This document shows positions 35,787-49,100 of a DNA stretch of 64,000 nt, piece after piece. The translations under genes and the position numbers were made by a program. The stretch's first letter is position 1; every line of letters begins with the position of its first letter. The notes beneath the pieces were generated by a model, which ran no database searches, was not told the DNA's origin, and saw only the letters and a list, made by a program, of their open reading frames with translations. The DNA is from Wuchereria bancrofti (lineage: Eukaryota; Nematoda; Chromadorea; Rhabditida; Onchocercidae): positions 11,339,843 to 11,403,842 of the forward strand of contig SSBO01000009.1 in NCBI GenBank assembly GCA_005281725.1, given 5' to 3'.

Positions 35787-37932
35787 TTATTTAAACCTAA
35801 AATGAAATTTATCATAAAAAATGGCATTAAATGTATGAAAACCAGCCAAGTAATCGATGAATGTTTCGCCAATTGAGATTAAATACATGTTCCATGCTGC
35901 AAACATTCCAAGAATGATGGATAATAGCGCTGCCAATCCATAAACAAAACAAATATAACTGTTCAGAAGATTTGGTATTAGTGAACAAAGCAGACCACGC
36001 CACGGTGCCAGTGATAAATGCTGAGCACAATATGGTATAGCTGATAAGCGCTGCAAAGCCCAATATTTGCTTAAAACAGTTTCCAAGTCCAAACAGTAAG
36101 TTTACTTCTTCCAGACCATCTCAACGTTAAACGTCAGGTTTCATCGCTGTTCAAGACGCTAACAAAGATACGGCAGGGTAATGAGGACGACGTTTAATGA
36201 CGTCGAAATCTTCTGGAATAAATAAAACTTGCTCTGTACAAACTGCACTTCAGCATTAACTCCACATATATGTGTGTCTTCCCAAGAAAACACACTATTC
36301 TGAGCATGAACCTATAATTCATATGAAAATGATGAAAACGGAAAGCTACCATAAATAACTGGGATAACTAGACAACAGCGGCATACAAATAGCGGACTTT
36401 TTTGGGAGTTGGAAAAAGTCCGCAATAAACGATGCGTGTAGCAATCAGTTAAGCCATGATGAGATGCTGTAATTTCTTGAAATACCTGGTTAAAAACATA
36501 AAACTGTAGAAGAGGTAAGAAACAAACATTAACAGAATAGAAGTGTTCCCAAAATGCCGTATAATTTGCAGTGAGTATGAAACACTGCGAAAACCACACA
36601 TAGATAACGAATTGTAAGAAATAGCGATGATTATTAAGGCCCACACACTGATTGATCCATACACAATGATGATCCATATACAATACACAACGACCACAAA
36701 GTGAACAGTGGTGTGTTCCTTCCGGTTTATGGTATCCACAAGAAATGCACAACGGTTCCGCATCAGACTGTAAATGTTGTAATTGCTAATTTAGAAAAAA
36801 GGAGAAAAATACAACTATATCTCAATACATAAAATAGTGAGGGATATTTAGAACATTTGTTTTAGAAACGACTAACACATTCTGGTCGTCCAGGATCTAC
36901 TGAGCAAGCTTTTTGATAATGAAAGAGAATGCAAACAATCAGATATGCTCCGACAGCATAATAGAGAGGGATGCGAAATGATGGTCGTACTTGTTGTTCA
37001 TATGGGAATAGGATCAGATATTCGCATCCAACAATTATTACCAATAAGAAATGAACGAGACAGTACAAACCCTAAAATATATTACTAATCAACATGATGA
37101 TGATTAAGTGAGTCTAAAGCTAATCTTAATCACTTGAAAGTGTCAGTATTAATTGCCAGACAGCCCATTATTTCCATTTTTATTTCTTTGACGCTTTTAT
37201 GGACTGCTTATGAAGATAAGAAAGCATGAGCAAAAAGACAAAACAAATCCAGCAAATCTGCTTACTGTTCCTAAACCTGTCCGAATGAAAGCATTCAGAA
37301 ATCGAATATAATGTAAACTGATTGAGGAAGGTACCGCCGATATTACCGCAACGAAACGGCGTGACCAGAAATGAAATTTCAACATACACCAGTTTTTCAG
37401 GTTGATTTTCCTTTGCAAAGATCTATCCCAAACGGTTCGAATCGATGATATCTGAACACAGAGGAAACATATATAGCATCAACTTCCTAAACGATATCCT
37501 CAAATACATTATGCTATAACTGTTCAACGCAAATATAAATTTACAACAAATGGATTAGATTTCGAATATCAGTTCTTTTGAATTTTTGACTGCAATAACC
37601 GGTTGCAACTGAAAAATTCCCGACCACTCTCATATGCTCCTAGAATAACTATCAGAGATATGTGTTCAAAATTGCCTCTGTTCGAAATTGAACACGTATT
37701 ATCGGTCAACACGTATTTACAACCGTAGTCCTTTCTATTTTACAACTAACCAACCAGGATGCCTCACATCTCGCAACACAACTAAACCTGTTGACAAACC
37801 CAATACTCCTGTAACGCCTATCACCGGAGTTTCACGACGAGGACACAGTGCAAATTGCTGACTCTCCAGAAGGGATCTCCGATTTGGCGTGGAGATACTC
37901 ACTGGTAAGGTTGAATTAATGGAGTGCAATGA
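35787..37932 (-). CDS. DHHC-type protein S-acyltransferase (palmitoyltransferase)
   Basis: Exons (5' to 3'): 37932-37744 (tentative), 37451-37266, 37071-36877, 36767-36534, 36299-36240, 36050-35787; every junction is phase 0, about 375 residues. The catalytic zinc-finger domain is in exon 36767-36534: [20 protein letters not shown], then [20 protein letters not shown] with the DHHC tetrad. The preceding exon has two membrane helices and the DPGRPEC motif before the finger. The last exon has two more helices ([20 protein letters not shown]) and GETFIDYL, the counterpart of the TTxE motif. Four helices with a cytosolic DHHC loop are standard for these enzymes, which attach palmitate to cysteines of membrane-associated proteins via an acyl-enzyme on the DHHC Cys. 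Layout and the GET box look closest to the ZDHHC16 group, but the subfamily is not certain. No in-frame initiator ATG was found in the first exon, so the true 5' end lies upstream. Confidence 0.88.
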
Positions 37933-37981
37933 CTAGTGATAGATAGTTAATCAGCACTCTAATAAATGATAATTTGATGTA

Positions 37982-38684
37982 ATGAATAACAGAAGACGGA
38001 ATGCGAATGCTTATCAATGTAATATGAAAGCTTCCAGCGATACCGATGTCATTACCGAATTGTCAATTGAAATCATGAAATTCTTGAAAACATTTTCAAA
38101 ATTTTCTGTGTACACTGAGTCTAACAACAAATCGTCTACTCTCATTCTGCAGAACTATTCAAAAATTTCTGACTAATCAAATCACACCGAGTTATTCAAT
38201 ATGACGACTTTTGGTTTACGAAAAGTTCGTACTTAAATTGGCGAAAATGTAATGTGTTGTCCACCCATGTCACTTTTTGTTTTTGTCCTTTTGCGCTTCT
38301 AGAGACAAATAACAGCACAATGAATGATTATCGAAGATACAGCGATTGAAATCGAGAAGATGAAAGCTCAACCGGAATCAGGAATTCCGGATATTTAGCT
38401 TGCTTTTTTTCTTTCTATTTGAAGTAAAAAAAAAAGATCTGAATTTATTATTCGATGGAACTTGAAGTTCAATAAATTTCGAAAGAATCGACTAAGTCTG
38501 AAAAGTGTATTGCAGATGGATTTATGTTGCTATTTCCATTAGCTTATTTCTAATGGTATGCGCTTTTATCATATTATTTATCAAATGTTTCCGATTGTAT
38601 GAACAGAAAATCTGTGAAGAGGAAAATACAAATCGGAATGAAAACGTCGAAAGGAGCGAACAAATAGAGGATGTTGTTAATTGA
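37982..38684 (+). CDS. Small single-pass membrane protein (tentative)
   Basis: A well-supported last exon at 38516-38684 follows GTATTGCAG. It encodes a membrane helix (WIYVAISISLFLMVCAFIIL) and a charged tail (FRLYEQKICEEENTNRNE) ending in TGA. A candidate first exon starts at ATG 37982 or 38024 (MKASSDTDVITELSIEIMKF); using the donor TCTGT|GTACAC at about 38110 it joins the helix exon in phase 2. The result would be about 100 residues: short N-terminus, one helix, acidic cytoplasmic tail. That plan resembles KCNE/MPS-type channel accessory peptides, but no signature motif is seen, so this is only a thought. A third open stretch at 38324-38395 (MIIEDTAIEIEKMK) has no usable donor. Confidence 0.4.
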
Positions 38685-38689
38685 ATGAT

Positions 38690-40690
38690 ACTGTAAGATG
38701 GTCACTTGTTGTGGCCATCCTTGTCATCTAATAGCTAATAATTTAAAACCAACAGATAGATTGGAATTATTATACTAATTATATGAATATTGTTGGTAAT
38801 AGAAATGCACAAAATTAAATCAAAGTAATTGAGATTGAAGAGAGTTCTATCACTGGGACCATAACTTACAGAAGTTCATTTGGAACCAGAAGTTACTGTT
38901 GACATTTTTTCGAAAAGGTCCCAACACACTGCAATTACTCTCGGAAACAAGCATGTTGCACATCACTCCGTTCGTTGTTGTGGTCACAACTAATTTTGCG
39001 GGACATTCAAGTGGCCATCACAGGATATAGTTATTTCAGTTGTAGAAAATCATTTTCAGTGAACACAATGTCAGTACACTTTATCATTCGCTATTAATTG
39101 CATCCATTTTGTATTGGTATGACATTACTTAATACTAACAACGATAACAACGAGACTGTCATATTTGCTACCAATGATTAATTGATAATAAGTAGGAAAA
39201 ATAAATACTGTTGCCTGTTTGGTATACTTTGTTCCCTCTACTATTATTCGTAATTCAAGATCCGTCTTGCAGTTTCTATATAAGCAATCTCAGAACAGTG
39301 TTTCATGAAACCTGTCGTCATCAAAGTTGTACAATTTCTAGCAATGCTGAATTTTTTGCTATATTTCCAGCATACATTATTTTCTTAAAATTATCAATTC
39401 ACTTAGTAAAGTACTATCTTGGTATTAGAATTATCTGCAATAAACTTGGTTCCCCTTCGTTTGTATGTCAATCAAGACTGTTTTATGGACTCTTTGAAGT
39501 GAACTCACCAGACTTTTTCTGAAAGTATTATTAGGTGGAAGGCAGACCAAGCCATCTGTTCTGAATAACAGTCATACAATAGTATCTTCTTGGAATTACT
39601 CCATGTTTCTGAAACTATACTTTGTGCTGCTCTACTCTCGCGCAATATGGAACAAGTTAAAGAAAGCATACAGCATGCAACCCAGATCTTTCAAGATGCA
39701 ACGCTCCAAGTGTAACATTATATATTGTGATACATTTTATTTCCCAAACTAAACCATTTCGTGTACCATTCAACCAGAACTAAATCTCCTTCATTCCTGA
39801 GCCTTTCAATTAAGCAGCATTCTTTACTAACAACACATGATATGATGTTTAATCCGCATTGACACTACTACTACTACTACTACTACCCTTCTTCACGTGA
39901 TAATTCCCTGTCGAACATCACAGTCTCCCAAGATAAATTGTGTGCACGATATACTGTTTTCAATACGACACAAACATTTCTACCGATCTTAAGAAAGATA
40001 GGATAAATCCTTTGCCTATAGTCCGACTTTTTTCATCTAGTCTCGTTTAATTTCGTATGCTCAGCAAGCTGACAACTTTTTCATTGTTTATTCATTTTCA
40101 TTTTTCACTGCATGCAAACGGTGTAAAGGTGAGAAATATGCAAAACATCTCGAAATCACGGAGTATCCTAAACTTACCTCTTCGTATCAACACCAGTGCT
40201 AACACTTAACAAGCTTTACACACACAAGCCAACTTACCTAGAGATTCTGACGCAAATCCAATCACTGAATAATTTCTGTAATTATTCATCTTATTTCCTC
40301 CTTTAGAACAGTAACCACTCACGGATTTCCAGTTATTAAAAATTTTAAATATTCCCGAAGAGCAGGCAACACTGATCATCTTCTGGTGAAAACACTTAAT
40401 GAATAGCGAGTATTACTAGTATTGATAGAAGTATATAATGATTTGTACAAAACAATAGTTGTAGCGAGAAATAACATATACAGATACAAGCATAACAAAA
40501 CATATGAATGAAAACTGAACAAAGTCAATAAGTATAATTCAGGAAGAGAAAATATAGGACATAATGTGCCAAAATGAAAGTGAATATTTCTCTACTATAT
40601 ATATATACATATATATGTATATATATATATAGAAAGAGATAGAGGAAAGGAATAGAATTCTCTGTTGATATCAATAAAACGACAGAAAAC
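38690..40690. other. Intergenic interval with simple repeats
   Basis: Holds an (ACT)n run near 39866-39888 and a (TA)n-rich block at 40595-40631. The 103-codon frame at 39211 (plus) opens with a hydrophobic stretch but starts at TTG and lacks splice context. I do not call it. Confidence 0.5.
40595..40631. repeat. (TA)n-rich microsatellite
   Basis: TA dinucleotides interrupted by two ACATA/GTATA steps, in the 3' flank of the kinase gene. Confidence 0.9.
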
Positions 40691-42710
40691 TCAATAACTG
40701 CCCAACATTAGCGAACCTGTTGGTGGTGAGGAAGTGGTACAATATCCTGAGCTTATACTTGAACAGCTTGATGACAATGATAGATTTCCGCAATAACCAT
40801 CAATAAAGGATCGAAACCCAGGAGAATGGTGCCGGTTATGGCCTCCCATAGATATCGACGATGTTTTAGCAATAATTGCAGAACCATTCTGCGACGAAAA
40901 ATACATGAAAGCGCTTAAATGCGATTCACTCGCAGCAGCATTTGGTATGGCATAACGCAAAGCTGGGTGTTGTTCTGCATGTGTCACCAGTTTCGCAGGT
41001 ACGCTGCCTAACTTATAACGACCTGAATTCAATTCCGATATTGGCAATGGAAGAGATGTGTCACCTTCGGACAACCAAGGATGATGCCGTATATATTCCA
41101 AATCACAACGTTCATCCGCATCATATTTCAAACATTCCATAATCAGATTTTTACAACCTAAAATTGAGCTCCTTGACATATTTTACCTCTTATTTGACTA
41201 CACCAGTATTGTTAAAAATGCTATAAGGATTTCCAGAATGTATTAACAAAGAAACGAACATTTTGAAACATGTCGTCGCCAAACTAACGGTCCTCGACAA
41301 ACAATGTCTTCGTCACGATGGAATGGAATGTCTCCGCAAACCATATCATACAACAAAATTCCTAGTGACCATACAGTTGCCTTGCAACTATCATACTCGG
41401 AACGAAGAATCCATTCCGGCGGACTATACACACGTGTCCCTGTAAATGTAAACTCCGAATACATGCGAAGTATATAACACTAATCCAGTTCATTAAATAA
41501 GTGGAAAAGAAACTTACCTTCAAAATCGGTAAATTTTTCATCCTTTGTTTTATAAAATGCACCAGAACCGAAGTCAACCAACTTCAAGTGTCCAGTTTTT
41601 AAATCCAAAATCAAATTTTCATCTTTAATATCTCGATGGACAACATTCGCATCCTCACAAGCTTTCACAGTATCCACAACCTTCGAACAAAGCAAGTTTT
41701 ATTTGCTAAAAAAGTGACAATAATCCAACACAAAAACAATCGCTCGTATATGAAATCACCTGTTTGAAAAAACTACGTGCAGTCCTTTCATCTAGTGCCC
41801 CGTGCTCTGATATATAATCAAACAAGTCCTGACACGGTGACGGTCGCTCCATCACAATCAGGAATCCATCTGGTCGTTCAAACCAATCGTACATTTGGAT
41901 TACGCCCAGTATTTTTGTACATTTCATCAGAAGGGCTATCTCCATAGGTAACTCCATATCGGTGCTAGGAATCTATAAAGTGTAAAATGCATCAGTAAGA
42001 CAGCTTATTTTCCTCATAAAAATAACAATCAAATCATCCTTAACATCGACTGAAACTGATTAGAAAAAGTACCCTTTTCAGGTTGTGTCAAAAAAAAGCA
42101 TGCATAAACTTCTACCTTTTGCCAACCGGTTACGTTATTCCTTGATACGTACTTTACTGCCACTGGTAAACCATCAATTACACGAAACCCAGAATACACA
42201 GTCCCAAAGCCACCGCGTCCTAATTCTGGTCCAAGCTTGTACTGCTTTTTGAAGCTTGCATAATCATGTCCTTGAAAACAGTGACATTTCCGATCTCTTC
42301 AAGAGACTTACAAAATCAAAAAAAATGTGCAAGCTATTCTTAATGATAGCTTGTATCCTAAACTTCACTTACGAAACTTCTCATATCATACTGCAAACCT
42401 GTTAATTGCAGATCACTTACCATCTGCAATCCAGTTTTTGCATATAGTTGTTTTTCTCGTATTAACAATTGAATGCAATTAGGCCAGTCCGACGGAAACA
42501 TTCCTTGATGATCGCGCTGTGTCACATACATACATACATACATGCATACACACACACACACACACACAAATACATAACACGTAAGATATGCGCAGAATTC
42601 ATTCATAAGTAGCAATACATACCTTGTCTGAAATCAACGCATGACGATGAAGATGGTGTAGTGGTTGATCCGCGACTGTCAAGCGCAAATTTACGAGCGT
42701 TTTTCAACAT
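40691..42710 (-). CDS. prk: PIM-family serine/threonine protein kinase
   Basis: Exons (5' to 3'): 42710-42623, 42503-42421, 42270-42116, 41972-41760, 41680-41518, 41439-41260, 41157-40691. Start [14 protein letters not shown]. Kinase motifs in order: glycine loop [19 protein letters not shown] lysine; PMEIALLMK helix-C Glu; PIM-type hinge [14 protein letters not shown]; catalytic [22 protein letters not shown] magnesium loop; [11 protein letters not shown] activation segment; [25 protein letters not shown] at the end of the domain. All catalytic residues are present. The [10 protein letters not shown] and ERPxP motifs are specific to PIM kinases (PRK-1/PRK-2 in C. elegans), which are constitutively active and promote growth and survival signalling. 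The C-terminal tail of about 130 residues is Ser-rich ([13 protein letters not shown]) and not conserved in vertebrate PIMs. The junction between exons 2 and 3 does not match in phase as listed, so a small exon or another donor is missing. Exon 6 has two possible donors (41260 or 41248). Confidence 0.93.
42523..42569. repeat. (CATA)n/(CA)n microsatellite in kinase intron 1
   Basis: Five CATA units followed by about 10 CA units, between exons 1 and 2 of the PIM-like gene. Confidence 0.9.
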
Positions 42711-43812
42711 TTCGATTGTACGTGCGCAGTTACTTACTAAGTGTCGAATATGTTAAGTTGCAAATATGTTACACCGCAGAAAATGAGAATATAAATTATA
42801 ATCTGAAAATGTCAACATTACATATGTTTTATTCAATTAAGTAACATGACAGACGTGTCGCTAGTCTTACAGAAAGGAAACTGTGTGCAAATAGAAGGAA
42901 ATTAAGAACAAGAGAAGTAACACTACCAGGTAACTTTCTCCTGTCATCAAATCGCTATTGACCAAAAGAAATACTTGTAATTAACCTCCTTATAGCAGCA
43001 ATTGACTTTGTAACTCTATTAGTGAAGAAATATATCCCTTCTGGCATAAAAATATCTGCACAATGGGGAAATATTTCAACCAAATCAAAGGTCTACCTTC
43101 ATCACAAAGGAACGGTATGCTTATCAGCACAAAGAGAAAATTTATCAGCGCTATTAAGAGAGAAGTTCCGACGACGGATGATGCACCCTCATAAATAGAC
43201 GACGACGACGACGAGCAGTATTTGTCGTAATGAATGAGTGGAAAGGATAAGAAATGTGCTTAATGATATCTATCCATGGACATCTATCTATCTTTCAAAC
43301 AACAACGAGTACAACGGAGGGAGGACAGAGATGGACCGGGGAGAAGTGGTAGGTAGATGATGGAAGAGGAGTGGGAGTACGAAATGGGACATCAGTTGAC
43401 AGTGCTCAGTGCTTACAGCTCTTTTTCTCCTTCTCCATTAGACAGACAAGTGGAAAGAAAAGCCCTTGGCATCTACCCAAAACTTCCTTTTCCCGAGAAA
43501 ACCTTTAGGAATGTTCTAGCCAGATTTTCAACAGCGGGAGAGAAAGAGAGGAAGTGGGAGGAACGCAGAAGAAAGGACTATTCCTCACTACAAGCCCTAT
43601 GCACCTCTATTGTAGGAAGAAGGACTCGGGAATGCTACTGCCGCACTGCTACTGCTGTCCCCGTGCGGAAACATAACAAGGCCTCTTGCCCTTCTCTCCA
43701 GTCTGCCGTCGTATTTCCACAGGAGGCAAGCAGGCGGAAGGTGGCGAGGGAGGGATGGCGTCAGGCGGTTGTCTGTTCATAGCCTAAGGAGCATAAGAAG
43801 CAACCACCTATA

Positions 43813-43862
43813 GGCGGTTCATAACTCATTTCCGCCCGGCGGTTCATAACTCATTTCCGCCC
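43813..43862. repeat. Perfect 25-base tandem duplication
   Basis: Two identical adjacent units beginning GGCGGTTCATAACTC and ending ATTTCCGCCC. Each unit starts GGCGG and ends CCGCC, so its ends are complementary. Confidence 0.95.
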
Positions 43863-44320
43863 GTCTTTTTTTCTCTCACCGGAAGTTACTGTCGGAGGAG
43901 GCTATTGTCCCGGACCTCTGCAACTTCTTGAAGTGTCGGGGAACAAAAGAAGCTAACGATGCATTCACATCTCCTCGAATTCTTCCCTATTAATAAGTCA
44001 CGAGGAGAGCGAATTGAATAGGAAATTTACATGTAGTCCTTTCTACATGTAAAGCAAAAGGGTCGGAAAGAAAAAACATTCGGAAATGAATATGAGAGAT
44101 GTTCAGGAAGATACATGTGTATGATGTATGTGCGTTGAGTGTGCATGTATGTAGCGGACATACTTAACAGCACTACGTTTACCTGTCTCCATTTTATTTC
44201 CGGGTATATTGCAAGAATCTGAGATACCAATTAGGAATTGTCAGGAAATACCACACTGTCGCAACATTCATGTGTTATACAATGAGATTAAGCATTTCCT
44301 GTAGTGCCGCTGTAGCATTT

Positions 44321-44339
44321 CCCCCCCCCCCCCCCCCCC
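44321..44339. repeat. Poly-C run (19 bases)
   Basis: Nineteen C followed by TCCCC, unusual in such A+T-rich DNA. Confidence 0.95.
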
Positions 44340-44358
44340 TCCCCACACAACACAACTA

Positions 44359-44480
44359 TATAAAAATGAACGCGTTGCACTTTTCATCACTGGACAAAAT
44401 CAGTAGGTAGTATCAACTAACTCTATCTACTTAAATCATCCCTTCCGCCCTATATAAATGAACGAGTTGCACTTTTTTTA
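44359..44480. repeat. Diverged direct repeat pair
   Basis: ATGAACGCGTTGCACTTTT (44367) and ATGAACGAGTTGCACTTTT (44458) occur 91 bases apart, each preceded by TATA(A)AA. Confidence 0.85.
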
Positions 44481-44923
44481 GTTTTACTTTGCACGGATAA
44501 ATATTCCCTCAACAACAAGCAAACACATAGAAACTGAAACTACTTGATCCCGCCATCACAGAAATTCCGGAAGCATTTTGTAAAATATGGAAATAAGTTT
44601 CTAGAACCTGCCCATGTGATGATGTTATGTCATTGGTGTGAACGAACACTACCCGTTGAGAAGTAATGATAAGCTAGGGGACGTGGAAAAGTTGGGAAAC
44701 TATTGAAAGGCATGCGTGGGGAGAGCAGAACTCACTAAATTCTGGGCAAAAGTGAAGAAAGGTTTCTGGCTAAGCAAATGGGTACAGTTTGGGATGCAAA
44801 TAGGAGACGAGGAATTCTTTGCCATCGAAATGATGATGATACACACTCAGCAAACAGCAGTAGCAGCAACAGCAATGACGTGACGTGCCACATATTTCGG
44901 CGAGGCGGGGAATTAGTTGAGAT

Positions 44924-44944
44924 GCGAGCGAGCGAGCGAGCGAG
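44924..44944. repeat. (GCGA)n microsatellite
   Basis: Five GCGA units. Confidence 0.9.
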
Positions 44945-46114
44945 AACAATAAGGTTAGCACGGAAGGGAGCAAAAGGAGTAACGAGCGAGCGGGAGGACA
45001 CACACATCTGAACGGGCTGAAGCATCATTCCACAAAGCGTCCCGCACAGACACTCCGTTCGCTTTCCCCGCCCCGTCCCTTCCCAATGTCTGCCCGTCTG
45101 TCTGTACCCTGCGCACCCTTCACCTCACATTTTTCCGCCCTATCTATTCCTTTTAATACACAGACGAGCAGACAAGCAGACACATACATTCCAGACATTG
45201 TCCGGCTCTCCCGCCCTGGCATCCGGCCAAATTTCCTGTAATTGGTGATTTGAGAAATTTTATTTTGAAAATGAGCCCAGGAGACATATGAAAAATGCAG
45301 AACTTGCGTGCACTTCTGTTTGCGAGTCGATTTACGTGCGCCACACGTGCAGACATAGTCTCTATTTCGTATGGCACTCCGCGACGTCTGATAAAAACAG
45401 TGCATCGTAGAGAAATGCCAGTGTGTGGAATGGAATGGTGCCAAAAGGAAATGATATGTGTCCGGTGGCGCCCGTCGAGCACGTGTATAGGATATGTGCA
45501 GCTCGATGCATTCACTATCAGACTGCCCCGCCTCCGTTCCGACGTGCGTCCTTCCCGTTCCGCAATATGAACCGTCCGTCGCCTATCCTTTCCTGGTATT
45601 CCGGATACACATCTGCCCCTTTCCCCGTCCGGCACAAATCCCTTATTTTGTGTCTTCATTTGGCGGCATGTACTTCCTCTCCGTTCAACTCTCATTCATT
45701 CATGCACTGAATTCTGTATAACAGTCAAAGACATTCCTGGAACTGTCCTATGGACATCTGGCTAATACCTTACATAGGCAGAAGCGGTTTCTGCAACAAA
45801 TGAATAATCAATGTGGACTGGTCATCCCAACTTCATCTGCGAACAAGGTCATTCTGGAAGTACAATTCATCTGCAGATTAGTTCAGCATGATGCCGGGTC
45901 ATAGGTCACGAGCTGGGGGAGCGCTTATGGTCATCCGGAGCAGTATTCCATTGTTAACATTGCAAGCTTCGCATGAATTTCTGCAGAGAATGGATAGTTG
46001 TTGGAAGGGCGAAATCGTAAATCAATGTCAAAATATTTAAATATTTAAATTAGAAAAAGTTTGACGAGAATTTGACACATGCATGTAACAAAACAAAGAT
46101 TGATGGGTCGTTTG

Positions 46115-46140
46115 GTCAGTCAGTCAGTCAGTCAGTCAGT
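46115..46140. repeat. (GTCA)n microsatellite
   Basis: Six GTCA units in a row. Confidence 0.95.
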
Positions 46141-49100
46141 TCATACTCGAATTGATGCTGATGGAAGAGGACAAGATGGGAGGATAAATGAACGACATGA
46201 ATTATATCCGGAAAAGAAGAAGCTACACCGTCTCAAATTCTTTTCTGCAGTTTTCATTGCTATTCAATAAATCAGTGATCGATTGAAGAACAAGGAATAC
46301 AATAGTGTTTGGAGACGATAAGAAATAGAGTGGTGGAAAAGGTAGTAAACTGGCTGTTCTATTATAGTTCTTATTTTGCATTCATTTTCGCGGAAGCATT
46401 TGTACTGTGATACCCAGCATATAAATTATCCTCTGACCACGACAATATCAAGTGAGTAAAGAATGATGCAACTGACCCGGTCTGATAGCATTGTCCTCAA
46501 AAATGTTCCAATGCTCGTATACCTCATAAAAGCACATGTTTTAATATTTCGAAACCGATGGAAATAAACGGAGGTCCGAAAGCAAAAGTTTTTGCAAATA
46601 ATAGATTGCTTGAAGAGCTGAAGCTTGGTAAACAAAAAAAAAAAGTAAAATGGCTTTGGATTAATTCAGAGTAGCTCTTAGAAATTGATTAGAAGTGAAT
46701 CCTGCAAAGATAACAAAAAACATAAACTAATGATTGCAACACTGATCTAACTAAGCATTTTTCTGATCTAAATCTGGTCACAAATTACGATCTATAGATA
46801 GATGCTAGCTGATGAAAGTTGTTGGAAAAACACAAAATTTTAAATTGAAGTTCTTCACACGTCGTGCAAACAGGTTCAAGACAAAAAAAAAGCAAGAGCT
46901 CGTTAGTGTTGCTACTATTCACGTCACCAATTCAACTGAGAGCAAAGGTTACATGGGGACAGCAGCATTCCAATGAACCACCTACCTATAACTCTTTTCT
47001 TCTCTCTCTCCCCTCCCTCTCTCTAGCTAGACCACGATTACGCCATCTGTTGTGTTTGTCGTGTCCCTCTAATCCATTATTCAAAGAAGTACAAGACAAC
47101 AACATTCGCGCCCTCTTCTCAAATATTTCTTCATTGCTAAACTGTAATGGAAGTTAAGCAAATAGTAACGATCTTTTATCCTCTTTTTTTTCCAGATGAA
47201 AAAAGAGAGGTCAAAACTAGAAATACGTTGCTCAGTGAAATAAAATGACGGGAAAGTTAAGAGCTGAAAGTTTGTGTGCGAAAGAAAACGAATTTTTGTA
47301 AACTATAGGACAAAGAACTTACCACTACTTCTTTTAAATTGTTGGGTCCTTAAATTGTCCGTAATTCTTACGGCTTTATAATTTCTTCTCTTTAGGAATG
47401 AAAGTAAGGAAGAAAGAGATGGAACGAACCATCATGCGGAATATTGAATTTTCTGTCACAGTTCTTTATCAGTAAATCAACATATTTCTCTTCAGCTTTT
47501 TGGAATCGGAATCATTTACATTAATTAATTAATGTCTACTGAGATTACATTTCCTTTCCTTCATGACATTTTGACATCAAAAGTTATCCATGTATTTTGG
47601 TGTTACCTTTTGAATTCTTCTTCATGGCACATAAACTCCACATAATATAGGTAGGGACACTGAATTTAAACTGTGACATTATTAATCACATTAATCGCTC
47701 TCTACCATTTCTCAGCGACAATTACTTTGTTCAGTGAAAGTTTGTCAACATTTTTGTTCATTTCATTTTACTCTCCGCCTCTCTGCCAATCGGTGACTAA
47801 TTATTTGTTCACCACTCAAACCTATCATCATTATAAGAGTTCTGCAATAATTGTGGATTTATTATTTCGTGGAAATAACTTCACTGTTTAACTAGGAATT
47901 GAATCCCTGTAATTTCTGTTACTATCACATTCACGCCATCGGTTCAGCTAAATTACTTTCTGAAAATCTGTAGTAGTGATTGCTGGAAATTAAAACTTAC
48001 TTTCATTCATTTCTTACGATTCATAGTCTGTCTGAGATGGAAAATTTTCTTTTAAGATAGAAAATGTATTTCTTCATCTTTTTTCTGTGAAATTTTCCTC
48101 AAACAATTTACCTCAAATTGTAATGAAATAGTCAGCTAGCGGAATATTAAAACAGTTGCATTCTGCAATTATCACAATAGCAACAACTATCTTTTTTTTA
48201 ATTTTATCTTTTAAACAACCGATAGTTTGGGACGGTGAATACGTGAAAGGTCGATGCACTAAACAAAAAGCATAGATTTTTTCCAACAATTTGACATTTC
48301 TTCAACAATACCCGACCCGAAATCTGCAGTAACTAATGTTTGAAATACACTTTTGAAATAATTTCTGAAAAAAAAAGCTAATTATAAAAATCTTCTCAGA
48401 AATGATATCCCAAGCTATTCTCCTCCATATGTTTGAAGATAATTACTAAACTATTTCTTTCAAATTATCATTAAAATACATATCAAGATATAGATACTTA
48501 GTTATTTCGTGTGTCATTTATCTGTTCAAACTGCAGCATGCATCTGAAGAGCAATTCGAAAAGAACTTAAAAGGTATGGGAAACAAAAAAAAAAAAGGGA
48601 TGATGCGATATGCTGCAAATATCAGATACAAAAATTTTATAAAGATTTCTTAGATCTTTTCCATAGTCATAATGATGTTTTGTCAACGTGACAAATGAAA
48701 AGCCATAGCGGCAACAATTGCACACTGAAAAATTGAATTTAAGTGTCGCTAAATTTAAAAAGCTTTTTGCTTTTTAACACCAAATTAGAAGGCTAATTCA
48801 AAGTTGCATGACTCAATCTCCATTCAAATCTGTGGCGACATAACTTGTTCTTTGTTAAAAGCATTAAACATTTTGCTACAAAGTAAACGACTCTATTGTT
48901 TAATTCATGAATTATTAACATACTGCTGATATTGAGCTGAAATGCAGCTGAACTGCTAATAAAATGCAATAAAAACATGTTCAATTGCTAATGAAACATT
49001 TTCAGAATTCTCCTACATATAAAATATACTTTTCCATAAACCTGTTTACACCTTAAAAAGGAACTCATACGTTTTGTTATCGTGCAAATTCATGGCTCAC

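Noticed and set aside
39211..39522. 103-codon plus-strand frame with a hydrophobic start
   Set aside because: It begins at TTG, has no acceptor or upstream exon, and no recognisable feature beyond hydrophobicity.
43357..43782. 141-codon plus-strand open frame
   Set aside because: It lies in the G+C-richer block where stop codons are rare in all frames, has a low-complexity charged composition and shows no motif or splice context.
45025..45721. Five long open frames overlapping on both strands
   Set aside because: Mutual overlap on both strands in a G+C-rich segment points to composition. None resembles a known protein.
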